Of a stretch of DNA of 64,000 bases, positions 1-14,100 are shown in pieces (position 1 is the stretch's first letter; the number at the start of each line of letters is the position of its first letter). Made by a program: the position numbers and the translations under genes. Origin of the DNA: Vitrella brassicaformis (Eukaryota; Sar; Vitrellaceae); assembly GCA_001179505.1 (NCBI GenBank), contig CDMY01000251.1:4442-68441 (forward strand), in the 5' to 3' direction. The notes beneath the pieces are model-generated. The model worked only from the letters and a program-made list of their open reading frames with translations. It was not told where the DNA came from and did not search any database.

Positions 1-955
1 CCCCCCCCCCCCCCCCCTGGTGGATTGGTCCACTCATTCATGCATTCATTCATACGGACGTACGGACACGCATGGCATGGACTCATATGGTGACTGACCA
101 AATATCAAAAAACATGGAGCGAGGTGAGTGAGGTGGATGGATCGAAAATGCACAATACACAATACACGTAGACACACATACGGAGGAGAGGCCGGCCCAC
201 CAGGGGTCAAAATTGGCCGGCACTCCACACTCGCACTCGCACTCAACTCACACCGACACTGACTGACCGGAAAGGACACATTAAACCCACCCGCCCCCAT
301 TTCATTCATTCATTACACTCTCATGTAAACCAACCGGGGACATATGGATGGATGGAAGGATGCGTAGATGGATGTGTGTGCAAGGAGTGAGTGAGTAAAA
401 GCCGCGAGTGGGAGCGTTAGATATCCAAGCAGGCCGGGGGGGAGGGAGGTAAGCAAGGCGAGGAAGCGAAGGGAAGGGAAGGGCAGGGGGCGGAGAAGGC
501 ACGTGAACGCCCGTTATGGAATGAATGTTACGTACATGCATATGTATGTGTGGATATGGTCTGTCTGCCCACGTATACATGGAGACTTACGCACCTGTCG
601 TTCATTAGCAAGGCAGCACACACACACTCACACACACCCAGACACTCTCATTCACCCCACACAAAGCAAGCATAAGCCAGTCGTCCTGTGTGAGTGTCTC
701 TGCAGCAGCAGCACCCACCAGCCGCCAAAAAGGGCCGACAGGTACTCACACAGACAGACAGACAGACAGGGAGACAGACAGGCCACATCACACACGCTGA
801 AGGCAAGAGTGACCAGTGCTAGACAGTGAGGGAGTGAGAGCGTCACGATTAGACCATGGTCGAATTGAGAATACACCAACAAACGTCCAAACCAAACAAG
901 CCAGTCAGACAGTCAGTACTAGTGAGTGACTGAGTGAGTGGCAAACAAAAATAGC

Positions 956-956
956 G

Positions 957-990
<34 letters not shown>

Positions 991-1030
991 CAGACAGACA
1001 ACCAACCAACCAGCCAGCCAGCCAGCCAGA
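956..1030. repeat. (ACAG)n-(CAAC)n-(CAGC)n compound microsatellite
   Basis: Eight or more consecutive ACAG units pass into CAAC and then CAGC units, each differing from the last by one base. This suggests slippage followed by point change. Confidence 0.9.
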
Positions 1031-1384
1031 CGTTCCTTCCTTCATTGCCAGGGTGAACCGTGGTGTGATGTGCCGTGTGTGCAGGCAGTGTCGTATGAAA
1101 GACGCGACGCCAAACACCAAACAGACATTCAGTCAGACAGACAGACAGACATTCGACAACAACACACACGTACACGCAATCAGCCATGCCATGCCATCGA
1201 ACCTTACCTTACTTACCATCCTCAGAAGAAAAAGATGCAAACAGGTCGGTCGGTCGGGATCGGTCAGGCACTTGAGCAACACACACACACACACACACAC
1301 AGACGAAAGGCTCGTACAGGCATGCAAGTCAAGAAAAATGGGCATCTCGGTGACCCCCTCCCTGACTCCCTGCCTTTCTTCTGG

Positions 1385-1414
1385 GTGGATGGATGGATGG
1401 ACGGATGGATGGAT
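1385..1414. repeat. (ATGG)n microsatellite
   Basis: Seven ATGG units with a single A-to-C interruption. The same unit recurs in many other places in the window (for example near 1577, 2440, 6770 and 43200). Confidence 0.9.
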
Positions 1415-4400
1415 GTCATCCACTCACTGCTACGGTGCATGGAGGAAGGAGGTAACGTACCATGGGTGGGTGAGAGGAGGGAGGGGGACACCTGTGTATG
1501 GTCTGTGTGGTCCTCAATTACGTACTTAGGTGGTGGAAAAAGATGGATCGATGTCATGCATGTCAGCTGGCATGCATGGATGGATGGATGGATGGATGGA
1601 GACATCATATACACGTACGTGTAGGCAGGTCAGGCCGATTCGCACCTCTCCTGTCTGTCCCCTTCGAACATCGATCCACGCAAGCAAACCAAGCGCAAAA
1701 ATACGGTAGCCATGCATTCATCCACCCACCCGTCCATTCACGGCAGCCATGCCTCGGTCATCCACGCAGGTACGCACGCATCACCATCACCACACGCAAG
1801 CAACGCTCGGCCATACTTGCTTTCGTCCTTTGAAACGGTCGGCGATTTGAAAACAGGCCCCATACACACGCATACACACAGACGCAAGCACTTACAGACA
1901 AGACAAGACAAGAAGACAGTCCCTACCAAGTGTGGAGTCAGAGAGAGAGAGAGAGAGAGGAAGATCGACACAGCGCAAGCAAGTTCCCTGTGTGAAAGTA
2001 ATCCTTCCTTTCTGTCTTCAGAGGCTTTCCTTCGTTCCTTCGTGCTAACCTCCCCCTCCCACTCGCCCATCCATCCATCCACCCATCTGTCCGTCCACTG
2101 ACTCAGCGACCAACCAGCCAGCAACACAGTCCGCACCACATCACTCACTCACATCGCACGTCAGCCGGCCAGCCAGCCAGGCACCACACACCGACTTCGC
2201 TCGCACAACCATACAAAATGTACAGATGGATCGATCAATCGCTCAGTACGGCAAAAAATGGCTCGCATGTGATGGATGGCATGTGCTATGCTATCTGTGC
2301 TGTCATGTCCTGTGCTGTCCTGTGCTGCGTGTCGGTGTAGGTGTAGATATGTACTGCAGGGTGTGCCGGCCATAGACAGACAGACACGACGCGTCTGTGG
2401 AGTGTGAGTGGATGACTCGCGGTTGGTGTGTGGCTGGTGGATGGATGGAAGAATGGATGGATGGATGGATGGGTGACACACGGAGAGAGAGGGGGACGTT
2501 AGATAGATACTTCGCCAGGCCAACCAGGTACTTGTGTACTGACTGCAGGCAGGCAGGCAGAGATATATCAACCAAAGACAGACAGGTAGGGTAGGTCGAA
2601 AAAGCGCAAGACAGCAAGACAGCAAGACATGCAGAAACCGATGCACACGCACCGCGCCGCACGCATGGATCACGCCACATTCGCACAACAAATGTATGGT
2701 TCAAGGAAAGAGACAGCGCAGCCACGCCCCAAACCTCTCAACCTGCTCAGACGCCTTCCGTCCCTCTCCCTTTAGCCTTGACGTGACGCTGAAAAAACAG
2801 GGCCGGGGACGCATGGAACAGGCAGGCAGCTTCGATTCGAAAGTCAGTTCGCTTGTTACCAAATACACACCACACACACGAGAGCCAGGTAGTAAGTACT
2901 CCCCACAGTCAGTCAGCCAAGGTGATGCAAAGTCGGTCGGTCTGTCTGTCTGTCTGTCTGTCTGGGTGTTGGTGTTGGTCGGTCGAGGTGGCCGTCGCTT
3001 GAAAACCTTTCGGTGAAGGGCCGGCCACCCCACAAACAGCACAGCAGAGACAGACAGACGCCAGCACCAGACAGAAGGACAAGATCAGACCAGGTCACCC
3101 ACGCAAAGACCTCATGCGATGCATCCATCATCTCACTAGCCGCCCCTAGAGACAGGGGGCGACGCCGTCTCATTCAGGTGGCCAGGCGCACGTAAGGCAG
3201 GCAGGTCAGTCACAGGTAGGTAGGTTGGTGCTGTGTGTCTTTCGGTCAGCCAGTCCGTCCGTCCGTACATATCCACAAGACGAAAAAGATAGACATAGCC
3301 ACATCGACATCAACTGCTGCCTCTCTCTCTCTCTCTCTGGTTGCATCAGGCCGGCCTCTCAGCAGCAGCATCCCAGCAGCAGCAGCATCAGCAGCATCAG
3401 CAGCAGCAGCAGCGTGGGTATCTCACACACTGATCTGAGCACTACCGTACATTAGGTGTTAGGTTCGTTCCACGAGAGATTGTGTGAGTAAAAGGGGAAA
3501 AAACCAGGCATCCAAGCAAGCAACAACCGACAAACACTTCTCGCGTCCTGTCTGGCACATCACAACACAACAAAGGGATTCAAAAGCAGCCACCCAACCA
3601 CCTCGCCCAACATACCTCCCTCGTATAGACAACAAAATCATACCCATACAGAGACACCGACAGAAAGACAGACACGTGAAAACCTACAAGTCAATCAAGG
3701 GTAAACGAGACTGACTGACTGACTGACACCTGCACGCACACACATATAGATGACTCAACTCCCCGCTGAGGCAGAACAAAATCGCTCCCCTGTTCCCTCC
3801 CTCCCTCGCCCCCTGTCTCCCTCCCTCCCTCCCGTGGTCCCCAAAATGCAGCAGGGCTCACTTCCCTGAGGGAATGGCGGGCCCGCCCGTGGACGCACCA
3901 CAGACGGGCCCCATGCAACAAAAGAGGCCCTCTGCCGGCTGATGCAGCCCCACCCCGACCCGCCCCGCCCCCCCAGACTAGGTGTGTGAATGTGTGTGTG
4001 GTGTGGTGTGGTGTTATGTCATGACGAATGCAGTGGTGTGCATGGCATGGCAATGGCATCACAGAACAGGGGACGTACTTTACTTACACATGCATGCACG
4101 CCTGCCTGCCTGCATGTATGAGCCGCAGAAAAATCATCTTCCTTCCCTCCCTCCCTCACTCTGACTGCCAGACTGACTGACACCTGTCCGTCTGTACCAA
4201 CCTTCACCCATTCGTTCGTTCATTCCGACCATACCTACCATACGCAAGTGACAGGTTGAGCGACGTAAGCCAAGCACGTAAGCAGGCAAGCAAGCAAGCC
4301 AGCAGGGGGGCGGTCTCAAGAGTTCCCTGGCCAGGGAGGGAGTGGGAAGCATACACGCCATGGACCATAGACACACAGACAGACAGACAGACAGATCCAC

Positions 4401-6769
4401 ACATCCATCCATCCATAAGAGGGTCGACGAAACGTCTTAAAGAAAATACAGCACAGCCACCACCCCAAGAGCAAGTGGCGCGTGCAAGGAGTTGCGGGCA
4501 TCTACCTGCCGCCCAGAGATCGCAAGCGAGAGAGGAGTGAGTCAGTCAGTCACGTAAACAGCTAGAAAGGAGCTGAGGGAGGGACGGCCAAGTGAGAGAT
4601 GGGATGAATGGCCACAAGGGCGAGCGCCACACCACACAGGCGGCTAGCGAGGTAGGTAGCCACGCCTCGGTCGAGCGAGCAGAAAAGCGCAGCCGGGGCA
4701 AAAATTCAGGGGAGAGAGAGGGGAGGGGCGCCTGACTCCATCCATCCATATGTCCACTAGGTGTCGGCCGTCGTGATGTAGTCTAGTCACTCATAGGTAG
4801 TGGGTGGAGTGGGTGGGGTGAGTGGAGTGGAGAGGGTGACTGACTGACTGATTCAGAAAGCCGGCCAGCCAATCAGCCAGGTGCACCAAAGCCATGATAT
4901 GAGCGTGTGGTGTGTGTGTGTATCTACCTGCCTCTCTCTCTCTGCGTGGGAGGGGAGGGACTAAAGCAACCTCGGTCGCTCGCGCGCAAGCCCGATAGCA
5001 GGCAGATGTGAGCTAAGGGCGAGCCGATGTTGGACCAAAGAAGCAACCAACCTCGGCCTCCCGCTCCCCTCCTCCCCTGTCCTGTCTGTCAGTGTGTGTC
5101 CTGAGAAGCTAAAGCTATGGCCAGCCAGCCAGCCAGTAAGCCAGTGAGTGTGGGCGTGCGCGTGTGACTGAATTGTGCAATTGGACTCAAAGCGTGTCGA
5201 CGTAAAGCGAGCGTGCTGCAGAAACAATTCGGCAATCAAGAGAAAGAGAGAGAGAGAGAGAGGGGAGAAAGGGATGACGGATCGCGGACGGATCGCATCG
5301 AATCGATGGGAGACAGCCAGGCAGCGTACCACCAACAGGCGAGGCGAGAGAAGGACAAAAAACTTGCGCCGAGGCAGACAGACGGAGAAAAGGCGAGAGA
5401 GAGAGAGGCCAGAAGCTAGCTTGAAAAACAATGAATGCACACAGCCTCTGGCTGAACTGAGCTGCTTCGATGGCAGGCAGTGAGACAGACAGACAGACGC
5501 GCGAGAGGGCCTAGCAAGACAGACACGCTGAGACGGACAGCAAAGAGTTGAAAGAGTTGGTACACACACATGCATTGAGAGGTCGATTGACGCATGGATG
5601 GAGGAATGCACTGACTGCAGGCAGGAGAAAAGGCCAGCCGCTCACACAATGTCACACACACACTCACACTCACACACGCGCCAGGCAGGACTCACACCGC
5701 AGCAGCAACACACACACATGACCGACCGACCGACCGACAGTATCCGCAGCCCCCAATCGAATGACAGTTAGATATGCACATACACACATACACACACGCA
5801 TACACGTATGTTATAATACACCAATCATCATCTCTTGGACAAGAAATGCCGCCCAGAAATACCAACAACCGCCCGACCGACCGACACATCTCCCTTCCCT
5901 CCCCTTCCCACTCCCTCCCCCCTGCTGTGCTATGCTGACTGACTGACTGACTGACGGTAGGTCGCTATAATATCCAGTAATATTGATTGTCTACCCGTAT
6001 AGACTTCCCTTGACTCCATCATGGCCATGATGGATGGACAGACAGCTTCTTGATGGTGGCCGGGTCGAGCGCTGAGAGGTGTTCTTAGTTGTAGGCAGAA
6101 GGTAGGCAGAGCTGGTAGCTTACGTGCACATCACTTAAGTAGAAACAAGCCATATAGACAAGACAGACAGACAGACATACATGATGAAAGATCCATCATT
6201 ATCGAGAAACAAGGGCGAGGCAGCCAGGCCAGGCAGGGAGGTCAACAGGCCGGGCCGGTGTGTCGCCCGACCCGATCGTAGCTAGCTACCGATCTAAGGT
6301 AGGTAGGTACGTACCAGCCGGTACACCGCATAGCATCTGCACATGTTTACGCACACGTACACGCCATCAGCTCCTACACGCCGCCAGCACACACACGTAC
6401 GTCAGCAGGTCAGGTCAGTCCTGGACGGACTGACAGGTAGGTGTGTCCTCACTCACAGAGAGAGATGTCATAGAGAGCAACCAGCCAGCCCAGGCAGACA
6501 GATAGATAGATGATCGATGCGGAGGGAAGTCATGCCATGCACGTACGAACACAGCCATGCAGCCATCAGTGTAAGGCTTGGTCGTCCGTCCGTCCGCCCA
6601 CCCACCCATCGGCAGCAGGCAGGCAGGCAGGCAGGAGGCAGCTGGCCAAAAATCCAGCACCCCAGTCGAGAAGAGTAGGTAGTGGCAACCATAGCATAGC
6701 ATAGCATAGCATGTATCGAGAGCGATAGATAGCATAGCCGCAAAAATCAGGCACCAGGCAACGACCGAC

Positions 6770-6805
6770 GGATGGATGGATGGATGGACGGATGGATGGA
6801 TGGAT
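6770..6805. repeat. (ATGG)n microsatellite
   Basis: About nine ATGG units with one interrupting ACGG unit. Confidence 0.9.
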
Positions 6806-7993
6806 CACCTGCTCGTCAATCAGGTCACCAGTCAGTCAGGTATGGGCGGGCAGCCACGCACAGCACACGAAGGCAGGCATAGCATGCGCACACACAAACA
6901 TCTCAGGGCAAGCGTCAGGTAGGCATCAGGTGCAGGTATGTGTGAGGACCGGTTAGCACAGCAGGTTGTGTGTGTGGATGGATGGATTGATGGATGGATG
7001 GGTTCGGCACACAGGCAGGCAGGCAAAAGAGTCTTCCTCTCTTGATCGATCAACAAGTAACAAAAGCAACACAGCAAGAGCCAACGAGTGAGTGATTGAG
7101 GGCGGCGCATGTCATGCGCAAAGTAATTCAAAGAGGCCTTTTTGCTGCCTCACGCAGGCAGTGGCGAGTGAGTTCACGGCGCATGCACTCCTTCCTTTCT
7201 CTGCTGTCTGTCTTTTCTGCTCACGTGTGTGCGTCATCCCTCCTCCCTCCCCTGAACGACAGGCAGCTGCAAAACTGGACACAGACCTCACACACAACAC
7301 CAACACAATACGGTGAGTGGGACGAACGAACGCAGCGCAACTCAAGCAGGGAACAAAAATGGCAGCGTGTGAACATCTGGATGGATGGATGGGTGCGTCT
7401 GTCCTGTGGGCGGGGCGGCATGGCATGGCATGTGTGTGCTCAGGGCGCATGCGGGACAAAAAAGAGCCACGGTCATGATCCCAGGCAGGCAGGCAGGCAG
7501 GCAATAGGGCGGGGGGTAGGGGAGGAATCAATCGCTGGCTGGTACCAAACACAACACAAGACAACGGACAACGAAACACGATAGATAGATACGCCTGTGT
7601 CCCCACCCACAACACCCATCCGGCCTACGATAGCAAAACTGTCGACACAACACAACACAGACAGACAGACAGACAGACAGGGCAGGGCAGGGCGGATACA
7701 AAACCGGGATAGTATGGCTGCCATACTGTGGGTGGGGCCATCCATGCAGACAGCACAGGAGGAGATAGATGATGGACACAGCAAGACCACCCCAAAGGAA
7801 CAAAACTGACAGCAGAAACAAGCAAGCAAGCAGCACGCAGAAGGGCATGCAGAGGAAGGATGAATCGAATCAAGGTTAAAGGATTGTGCAGGGATTCAGG
7901 GATGCAGGCAGGGATGGGACGAAAATCAACAAATCAATGAATGATGTGTACCATGAAAGCCCGCCCCTCATCTCCGTGGCTCATGCTTTGTTG

Positions 7994-8017
7994 GTTGTGT
8001 GTGTGTGTGTGTGTGTG
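7994..8017. repeat. (GT)n microsatellite
   Basis: Near-perfect GT dinucleotide run of about 11 units, starting after TTGGTT. Confidence 0.9.
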
Positions 8018-9430
8018 GACGCATGGTGGGTGATGGGTGTGTGTGGTGCCACCATAGATAGCTCTATGGATGGCCATGCATGGCATGCAAGCATGCAGTC
8101 ATGAGACTAAACTCACTCCCCCCCTGCAGTCAGTCATTCGACCATCCCCCATCCATCCATCCAGACAGACCATCACCTTTCGCCTGCGTGCGCGTGTGTG
8201 CGGCTACTCGTCCTTTGCCTTGAGCAAAGCAATGAATGCAGTGCAAAAGAGGAACAGACAGACAGACAGACAGACAGAGAAGACGGCCGTAGGTAGAGAG
8301 AGAGAGATCGGCAGATGCCAGCCACGACTGCCACTAGCTAATACGGCAGGCAGGCGGGCAGACAGACTGACAGGCAGAAACAAAACTGTCCATACATAGA
8401 TAGATAGGGATCCCTCATACCTTGGCTTAACCAAAACGACCCGGCGCACACACATGCCCTGCCCACCCATCCGCCGAACCGAACCAGACAGACAGACAGA
8501 CACAGACAGAGATATAGATGGACGCCAAAACCAGCCCCTGCACCCACCCACACGTCCGCCCACCAGACAGCACAGCGACACCAGAGAGGCAGGGCGCCTA
8601 CGAGAGTCTCATTTATTACTCTCGTCTTGTCAGTCAAAGTCCGTCGTATGCTGTGTGTGCCACACACACACATACACACGAAAAACGAGGTGACCGAAGG
8701 AGGGGGATGGGATAGAGGGAGGGGCGAGACAGCGGGAGATCGATGGCCGGCCGGCCGACCAATCCGCCAGCCGTCGGAATGCCGTCGTGCTGTGACTAGG
8801 AAGCAAGCAAGAGGTCCGCAAACGCTTGCAACCAAAAAGGGGCAAAAACAAATACGCACGTAATGCTGTGCAGGCATTGCATGGGCAGAGTGGTACAATT
8901 GAGACCGTACAAAAGCTGCCAGATAGCTGGCATGACAGCACACACAAGCCAGAGGGACGGACGGAGGGAGAAAGGGAGTCAGTGAGGGAGGGAGAGGGTG
9001 GCGTGACGTGCAGAGAGGAGTTGCGGGCAAGAAAAAGAAGCACGCCAGACACACGCGTCCGTCCATCCATCCATCCCTCTTTGCCTCACCCATCCATCCC
9101 CCATCCAACGCTGCCTCCCCAACCTAGCAGCAGATGCGAGCCCCTCAGCAACACCCATGACAACCAACCGTACATCCATCCAGCCATCCTTCACAGACGA
9201 CCCCCCCCCCTACCCCTACCCACCCACCCACCCACGAGCACGACTCGAAAAAGGGTCCCCTTCACAAGACACACTTGACGCGCCAATCGTCCAGCACCCG
9301 TCCATCCGTCAGTCAGCATAGCATGGGACCTCTAGTCGCCGCCTCCGTCCTCCCTCTGTGTCTGTGAGTCGGTATCAACCTCCCTCGCTCCATTTCTGTG
9401 TCTGGTCTGTCTGCATGTCCGTCCCTCCAT

Positions 9431-9474
9431 TCGTCCGTCCGTCCGTCCGTCCGTCCGCCTGCCTGCCTGCCTGT
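9431..9474. repeat. (GTCC)n-(TGCC)n compound microsatellite
   Basis: About seven GTCC units pass into TGCC units and end in TGTCTGG. It is another tetranucleotide array whose unit changes by one base along its length. Confidence 0.9.
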
Positions 9475-9703
9475 CTGGTAGGTGTTGGTTCGTGGCACGT
9501 AGGGTGGCAGCCGCATCGCTGCGCGCATCTAATCTGTATGCACATCACGCCCACACACACACGACACGATCTGATCCAGCTAGACGACATGGGGTGGGAT
9601 GGAATGGACGACAGAGAGACAGGCACAGCACCAGGGGAGAGTTAAGGGAGGGAGGAAAAGGCAGGGCAGGCACCAGGCTAGTGGAGTGGGAGGGAAGAAA
9701 CGA

Positions 9704-9727
9704 GGAGAGAGAGAGAGAGAGAGAGAG
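9704..9727. repeat. (GA)n microsatellite
   Basis: GA dinucleotide run of about 12 units. Confidence 0.9.
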
Positions 9728-11150
9728 GTGGGTCCATCATGCATTCGGCGTTGTGTCCATCCATCCATCGATCCATCAGACACTAAAGCACCCTCTCTTT
9801 GTTAGCCATCCATCCATCCGATTGTCAGTCAGTCCGATCCATCGCTTTCGCCGTCAGTCAGCCAGCAGAGGGGCCTTCTAAGCCCGCGCACAGCACCCCT
9901 CCCTCCCTCCCTCCCTCCCAGCCCCCCACAGCGACAAGGACACATTGTACGAGCGTACGTAGATTACGAACACACACCAGGCAGCCAGGCAGCCAGGCAA
10001 ACAGGCAATCAGGCAAACAGGCAAGCAGTGAGTATAGAACACACCGACACCAACCAAGACCAACCAACCGTATCCGTCCGTCGCAGAACACCTCCAACGA
10101 GGCCACTGTTTTGCACACACTCCTAGACTTCGTCAGCAGCCAGCCAACCACCCAGCCAGCCAACCGCCTCTCATTGTCTCCACCCACCGCCCAGCCACCA
10201 AAACATGCTTCTTTCCTTACCAGCTCGATCGACCATTGGCACCACCGTCACCATCAACGTCAGCTGACATCAGCAGCAGGGTAGCATCAGCATAATGGAA
10301 ACACAGACAGACAGACAGACAGACAGCATCAGCAGCGCGGCACTAAAGACACGGGAGCACGCACATAGAGATACACGTACACACGCACACCCACACCCAC
10401 ACGCGCACTCTCACACGGCATCCATCTCTACGGCCAGCCAGCAGCAGCAGGTGTCATTCATCAGGCAAACAAAGGCACGCGCAGGGGGCAGGAGAAAAGA
10501 CAGGGGCGGGGCGTGTGGATGGCTTGTGAGTGGAGTGGGGCTGTGTGGTGCCGTGGGCGTGATGTGAATGTGGGTGGAGTACATGTAAGCGTTCGCGAAA
10601 TGGATCCCTCCGGGGCCCCACAGTGACCCCAATCCAGCCATCCCATCCATCCACCGTCAGCAGCGCTATCGCTAGCCATCCAAACGTGCGTGCAAATGCA
10701 GGCACGCACACACACGCGCACACGCACAAATGGCCCCCAGCCCCAGCTGCTTCCCCCACTGACAATACACATACACACACACACACACAGACAGACACCC
10801 ATGAATTGAAGAAAAGACAGTGTTCTACCAGACAGCAGACAGTAGCGAGGAGCAACCCTCCCGCCAGTCAGCCAAGCCACCAGCCTCAAGCCCCTTATTT
10901 ATGTCTTTCGCCATCATCATCAGTCTCCTCTAAGCTGTGCCGTGAGTGAGCCTTCATCGCGGCTGTTTCCCGCCATCACCCCACCACACCTCAGCACAAC
11001 ACATCAACGGCAGCTCATATCACACAAACACAGGCGGCAGGCGAGACAGACAGACAGACAAGGCACATTACACCACGCCAAGGCAGCAGCAGCAACAGCA
11101 GCGGTCAGTCACCCTTCATCCATCCCTTCCTCCCTGCCTCAGAGAGTCAG

Positions 11151-14100
11151 TCAGTGGTGCGCCTTGTGGTAAGGCACTTTCCCTCCCAGCCCACAGCCCC
11201 CAGCCGCATACATGGCATACACAGGCGCGCCCTCGTCCATCAGCCCCACCTTCCGATCCCCCCGCCCGACTCCACCCCGACCGCCATTGCAGCGCGCACC
11301 GCCCCGAAGATGGGGAGGCCGGGTGGGGGGTGGGGGCGGCTGCGGGAAGCCAAGGTTGGGCTGGATGGTGGGAGTGGGCAGCAGCGGCGACAGCTCCCCT
11401 TTCTGCTCGAACGACAGCTTCTCGGCCTTGGGAGCCTCGCCAAGGATGCCCTCCTCTGGCCGCAGCACCATGTCTCGCTGCGGGTGCCGCAACGCCACGG
11501 CCGCCACCACGGCCATGCCCGTGCACACCGCTGCCGTGCCTCCGGCCCGAGTGGTGGTGGTGGGTGTGACGACAGTCATCCCGCTGCCGGCCGTGCGGAT
11601 GTCGTCCTGCCCATGGCCATTGGTGAGGAAGTTCATGGCAGCGGTGGGTGGGCTCAGTGGCCCCGTGACGCCATACAGGGGTGGGGAAGTGGCCTGCACG
11701 TCGAACGAGGGGTCGGACTGGGGGTGGGGCAGCGACGGACCCGCCGGCTGGGCGGCGGCCTCCTCTGGGGGCGCCTGCCATGCCGCCCGGATGAGCTGTT
11801 GCACGTCAGGCAGGAGCGACTCCTTCCGCTCCGCCCGCCCGCCAGCAATCGGCGAGGGGACGTCATCGGTCGGGGCGTCGGTCAGCAGTGTGTTGGGCGG
11901 GGCCATGACGCCGCTGCTGTCTGCCGCCTGCTGCGGGGCGAGGTCTCCGTTGCTGCTGCACTTGGGGATGGCGCCGCCGCCCTGGGCTGTCTTGTAGAAG
12001 CAGGGGCTGCTGCTGCTGCGGATGGCGTTGCTGCTGTGTGGGTCGGCGGCGGCGGCGGCTTTGTACAGCGATGCCAGCGAGCCGCTGTGGCTGTGGCTGT
12101 AGCAGAAACTACCCGTCTCGCTCGGACTGCCGTTGGACCACGTGCTCACCGTCGCAGCACTCGACCCACACAGCTGCTGCTGCTGCTGCGATGAGGAGCA
12201 TGACCCCGCCGGCGGATTGTCGGGTGCAGACGCCTCGTCAGCAGCGTCACCCGTTCCCCCCTCCCCACCCCTTCCCCCCGCCAGCGCCAGCAGCGCGTCG
12301 ATCGGGGGCTGATACGGCGCCTGACGGACAGAGGGAGACGCCGTGTCCGTGGCCAGCAGGGCGCCCCCAGCAGCAGACGACGGCTCTCCAGTCGATCCGG
12401 TCCCCACGATTTTGTTGGCGGCCGCCTCGGAGGATGGAACGTCTGCTGCGACGGGTGGTGGTGCTGTGGGGGCGAGCGACAGGGGCGAGGCCGGGGCTAC
12501 AGACACCGGCTCCAGGAGCATGTCGGCCGCACTGGAGACCTCCTGAAGGGTAAGGGAGGTCTTGAGCGACTCTCTTTCGATGCCCTCAGGTGTGCTCGTC
12601 GTGCCGTCCCCCTCCCCCTCCTTCCTGGCCACTGTACTGGGGCAGTGCAGCCCCAGCAGCAGCGGCACGTCCAGCGGCAAGGCGTTCTCGATGTGCGCCT
12701 TCATGGGCGACTTCTGGAAACGCCGCACGATCGACTCGCCCCCGTCGATGCACGGCGCGGGCGGTGTCGACGGCAGCGACGCGTTGAGCCGCTCTGACCC
12801 CTCGTCGTCCTCCTCGTCTTCGACACTCTCGTCGTCCTTGAGGAGGTTGTCGACCAGCTGCTTGGATGTGTCATCGAGATCCTTTAAAACGGGATCCAGC
12901 GGGTCGAGGTCGGACTTCTTCCGACGCTGGGAGCGGGCCGTGGACTGCGACGCCACCCGACGAGACGCCGACAGACGCTCGCCGGGCGGGTCGGTCGGGG
13001 GGGCCGGCACGGGGACGGGAGGGGGGTGGGGATCCGATGCACGGCTGCGGGCCAGGGTCGCCATCCATGATGGGCCAGACTCGTCCAACCTGTCGTCAAC
13101 ATGCCACATCACATCACATCACCAATCCCTTTGCATGCCAACTAATTGCAATCAATCGTGCTTGTGTCACTGTCTCACTTACCCAATCGGCTGGTCGCTG
13201 CTAGCCGAGAGGGGTCTCTGAGGGGCACCCCCAGCAGCAGCAGGCGGCGTCACCAAAAGGCCGGGCTCCTTCCCCTGAGCGCTATACGGACTCTTCGGGG
13301 TCGGCAGCAGGCCAGGCGACCCTCCAGCGCCCACATACGCAGCACTATCGGCAGCAAACGAGTGGAATGGCGACGACTGAGACGGCGGTGGTGTGGGCAG
13401 CAAGGGCGCCTGGCCATTTGCCTGGGCCACGGCGAGCGGTGCGTGCAGCGGGCCGTTGAGAGGGCTCTGTAGGGGGGGCGTGAGCGCAGGTGGAGGGGGC
13501 TGGTTGCCGGCCGTCAGGAAGGGGACCGTGGGGCGGTGTTTGGATGGTGGTGCCGATGGAGCGGGCAGCAGTGCCATGGGTGAGACGCATGTGGCAGGGG
13601 GAGGGGGGGCGGTGGAGGCATTGCTGACGCTCTTCTCGAGTGCGAGTGTCTGGTGCAGCGGGCGAGAGGGGGAGGAGGGGAGGGAGGGGGCGCCGCCGGT
13701 GGGCTGCACTGTGCCCATGGCCGCTGCCAGTGACGGGATGCCAGGCACCATGCCGCCAGCTGCAGTGGCCAGGTCCGCGGCCGCGGGGGTCTCCTTGTCG
13801 GACACCCCTGTCTTGTGCTGTTTGTCCTTGTCTGACAGCTCCTTCTTTTGCGCGAGGGCCTTCTTCTCCAGCTCAGTGCGGCGGTAGGACCGCTGTCTCA
13901 GCTCAGACAGACCGTGGGCGTGACGGCAGTTGGGACCGGCCGGGCAGTGCCCTTGCTTCCAATACTTGCACAGGTCGGTCTGCAAACCACACGCAACACG
14001 CACACATACACCATGGGTGGGTGACCCAAACAAACAAGTGTGCAGGTGTGACGGACGGTTCTCACCTTGAAGTAGTCGGGAGTGGCTCGCAGCTCGTGCT

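Larger units (their letters stand above)
1..11150. other. Gene-free, microsatellite-rich region
   Basis: No open reading frame here looks like a protein. The longer frames are translations of simple repeats (runs such as TDRQTDRQ, HPSIHPSI, CLSVCLSV) and read equally well on both strands. The DNA is a patchwork of short tetranucleotide arrays (ACAG/CTGT, ATGG/CCAT, CAGC, GTCC, TGAC) with GA, CA and CAG runs. The window opens with a 17-base poly-C run, which may mark a contig edge. I saw no telomere repeat, rRNA, tRNA or CRISPR array. The AGCTCGCA promoter-associated 8-mer was not seen in this stretch. Unannotated non-coding RNAs cannot be excluded. Confidence 0.75.

Noticed and set aside
938-1624. 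228-codon + frame in the first repeat region
   Set aside because: It is a translation of ACAG/ATGG repeats (TDRQ, DGWM units), with equally long frames on the other strand and no protein-like composition.
3360-3412. Possible CRISPR-like or coding CAG array
   Set aside because: Simple CAG/CAGCAT repeats without spacers; a trinucleotide microsatellite in a eukaryote.
4961-5611. 216-codon - strand frame
   Set aside because: Low-complexity translation of GA and CTGT arrays, with overlapping open frames on the + strand. No splice-linked partner exons.
8338-9108. 256-codon - strand frame
   Set aside because: Composition follows the local repeats ([11 protein letters not shown]). No conserved motif.
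11154-13221. Several long + strand frames (346, 261, 219 codons)
   Set aside because: Antisense shadows of the GC-rich last exon of the CCCH gene, whose minus-strand reading is joined in phase to the zinc-finger exons.
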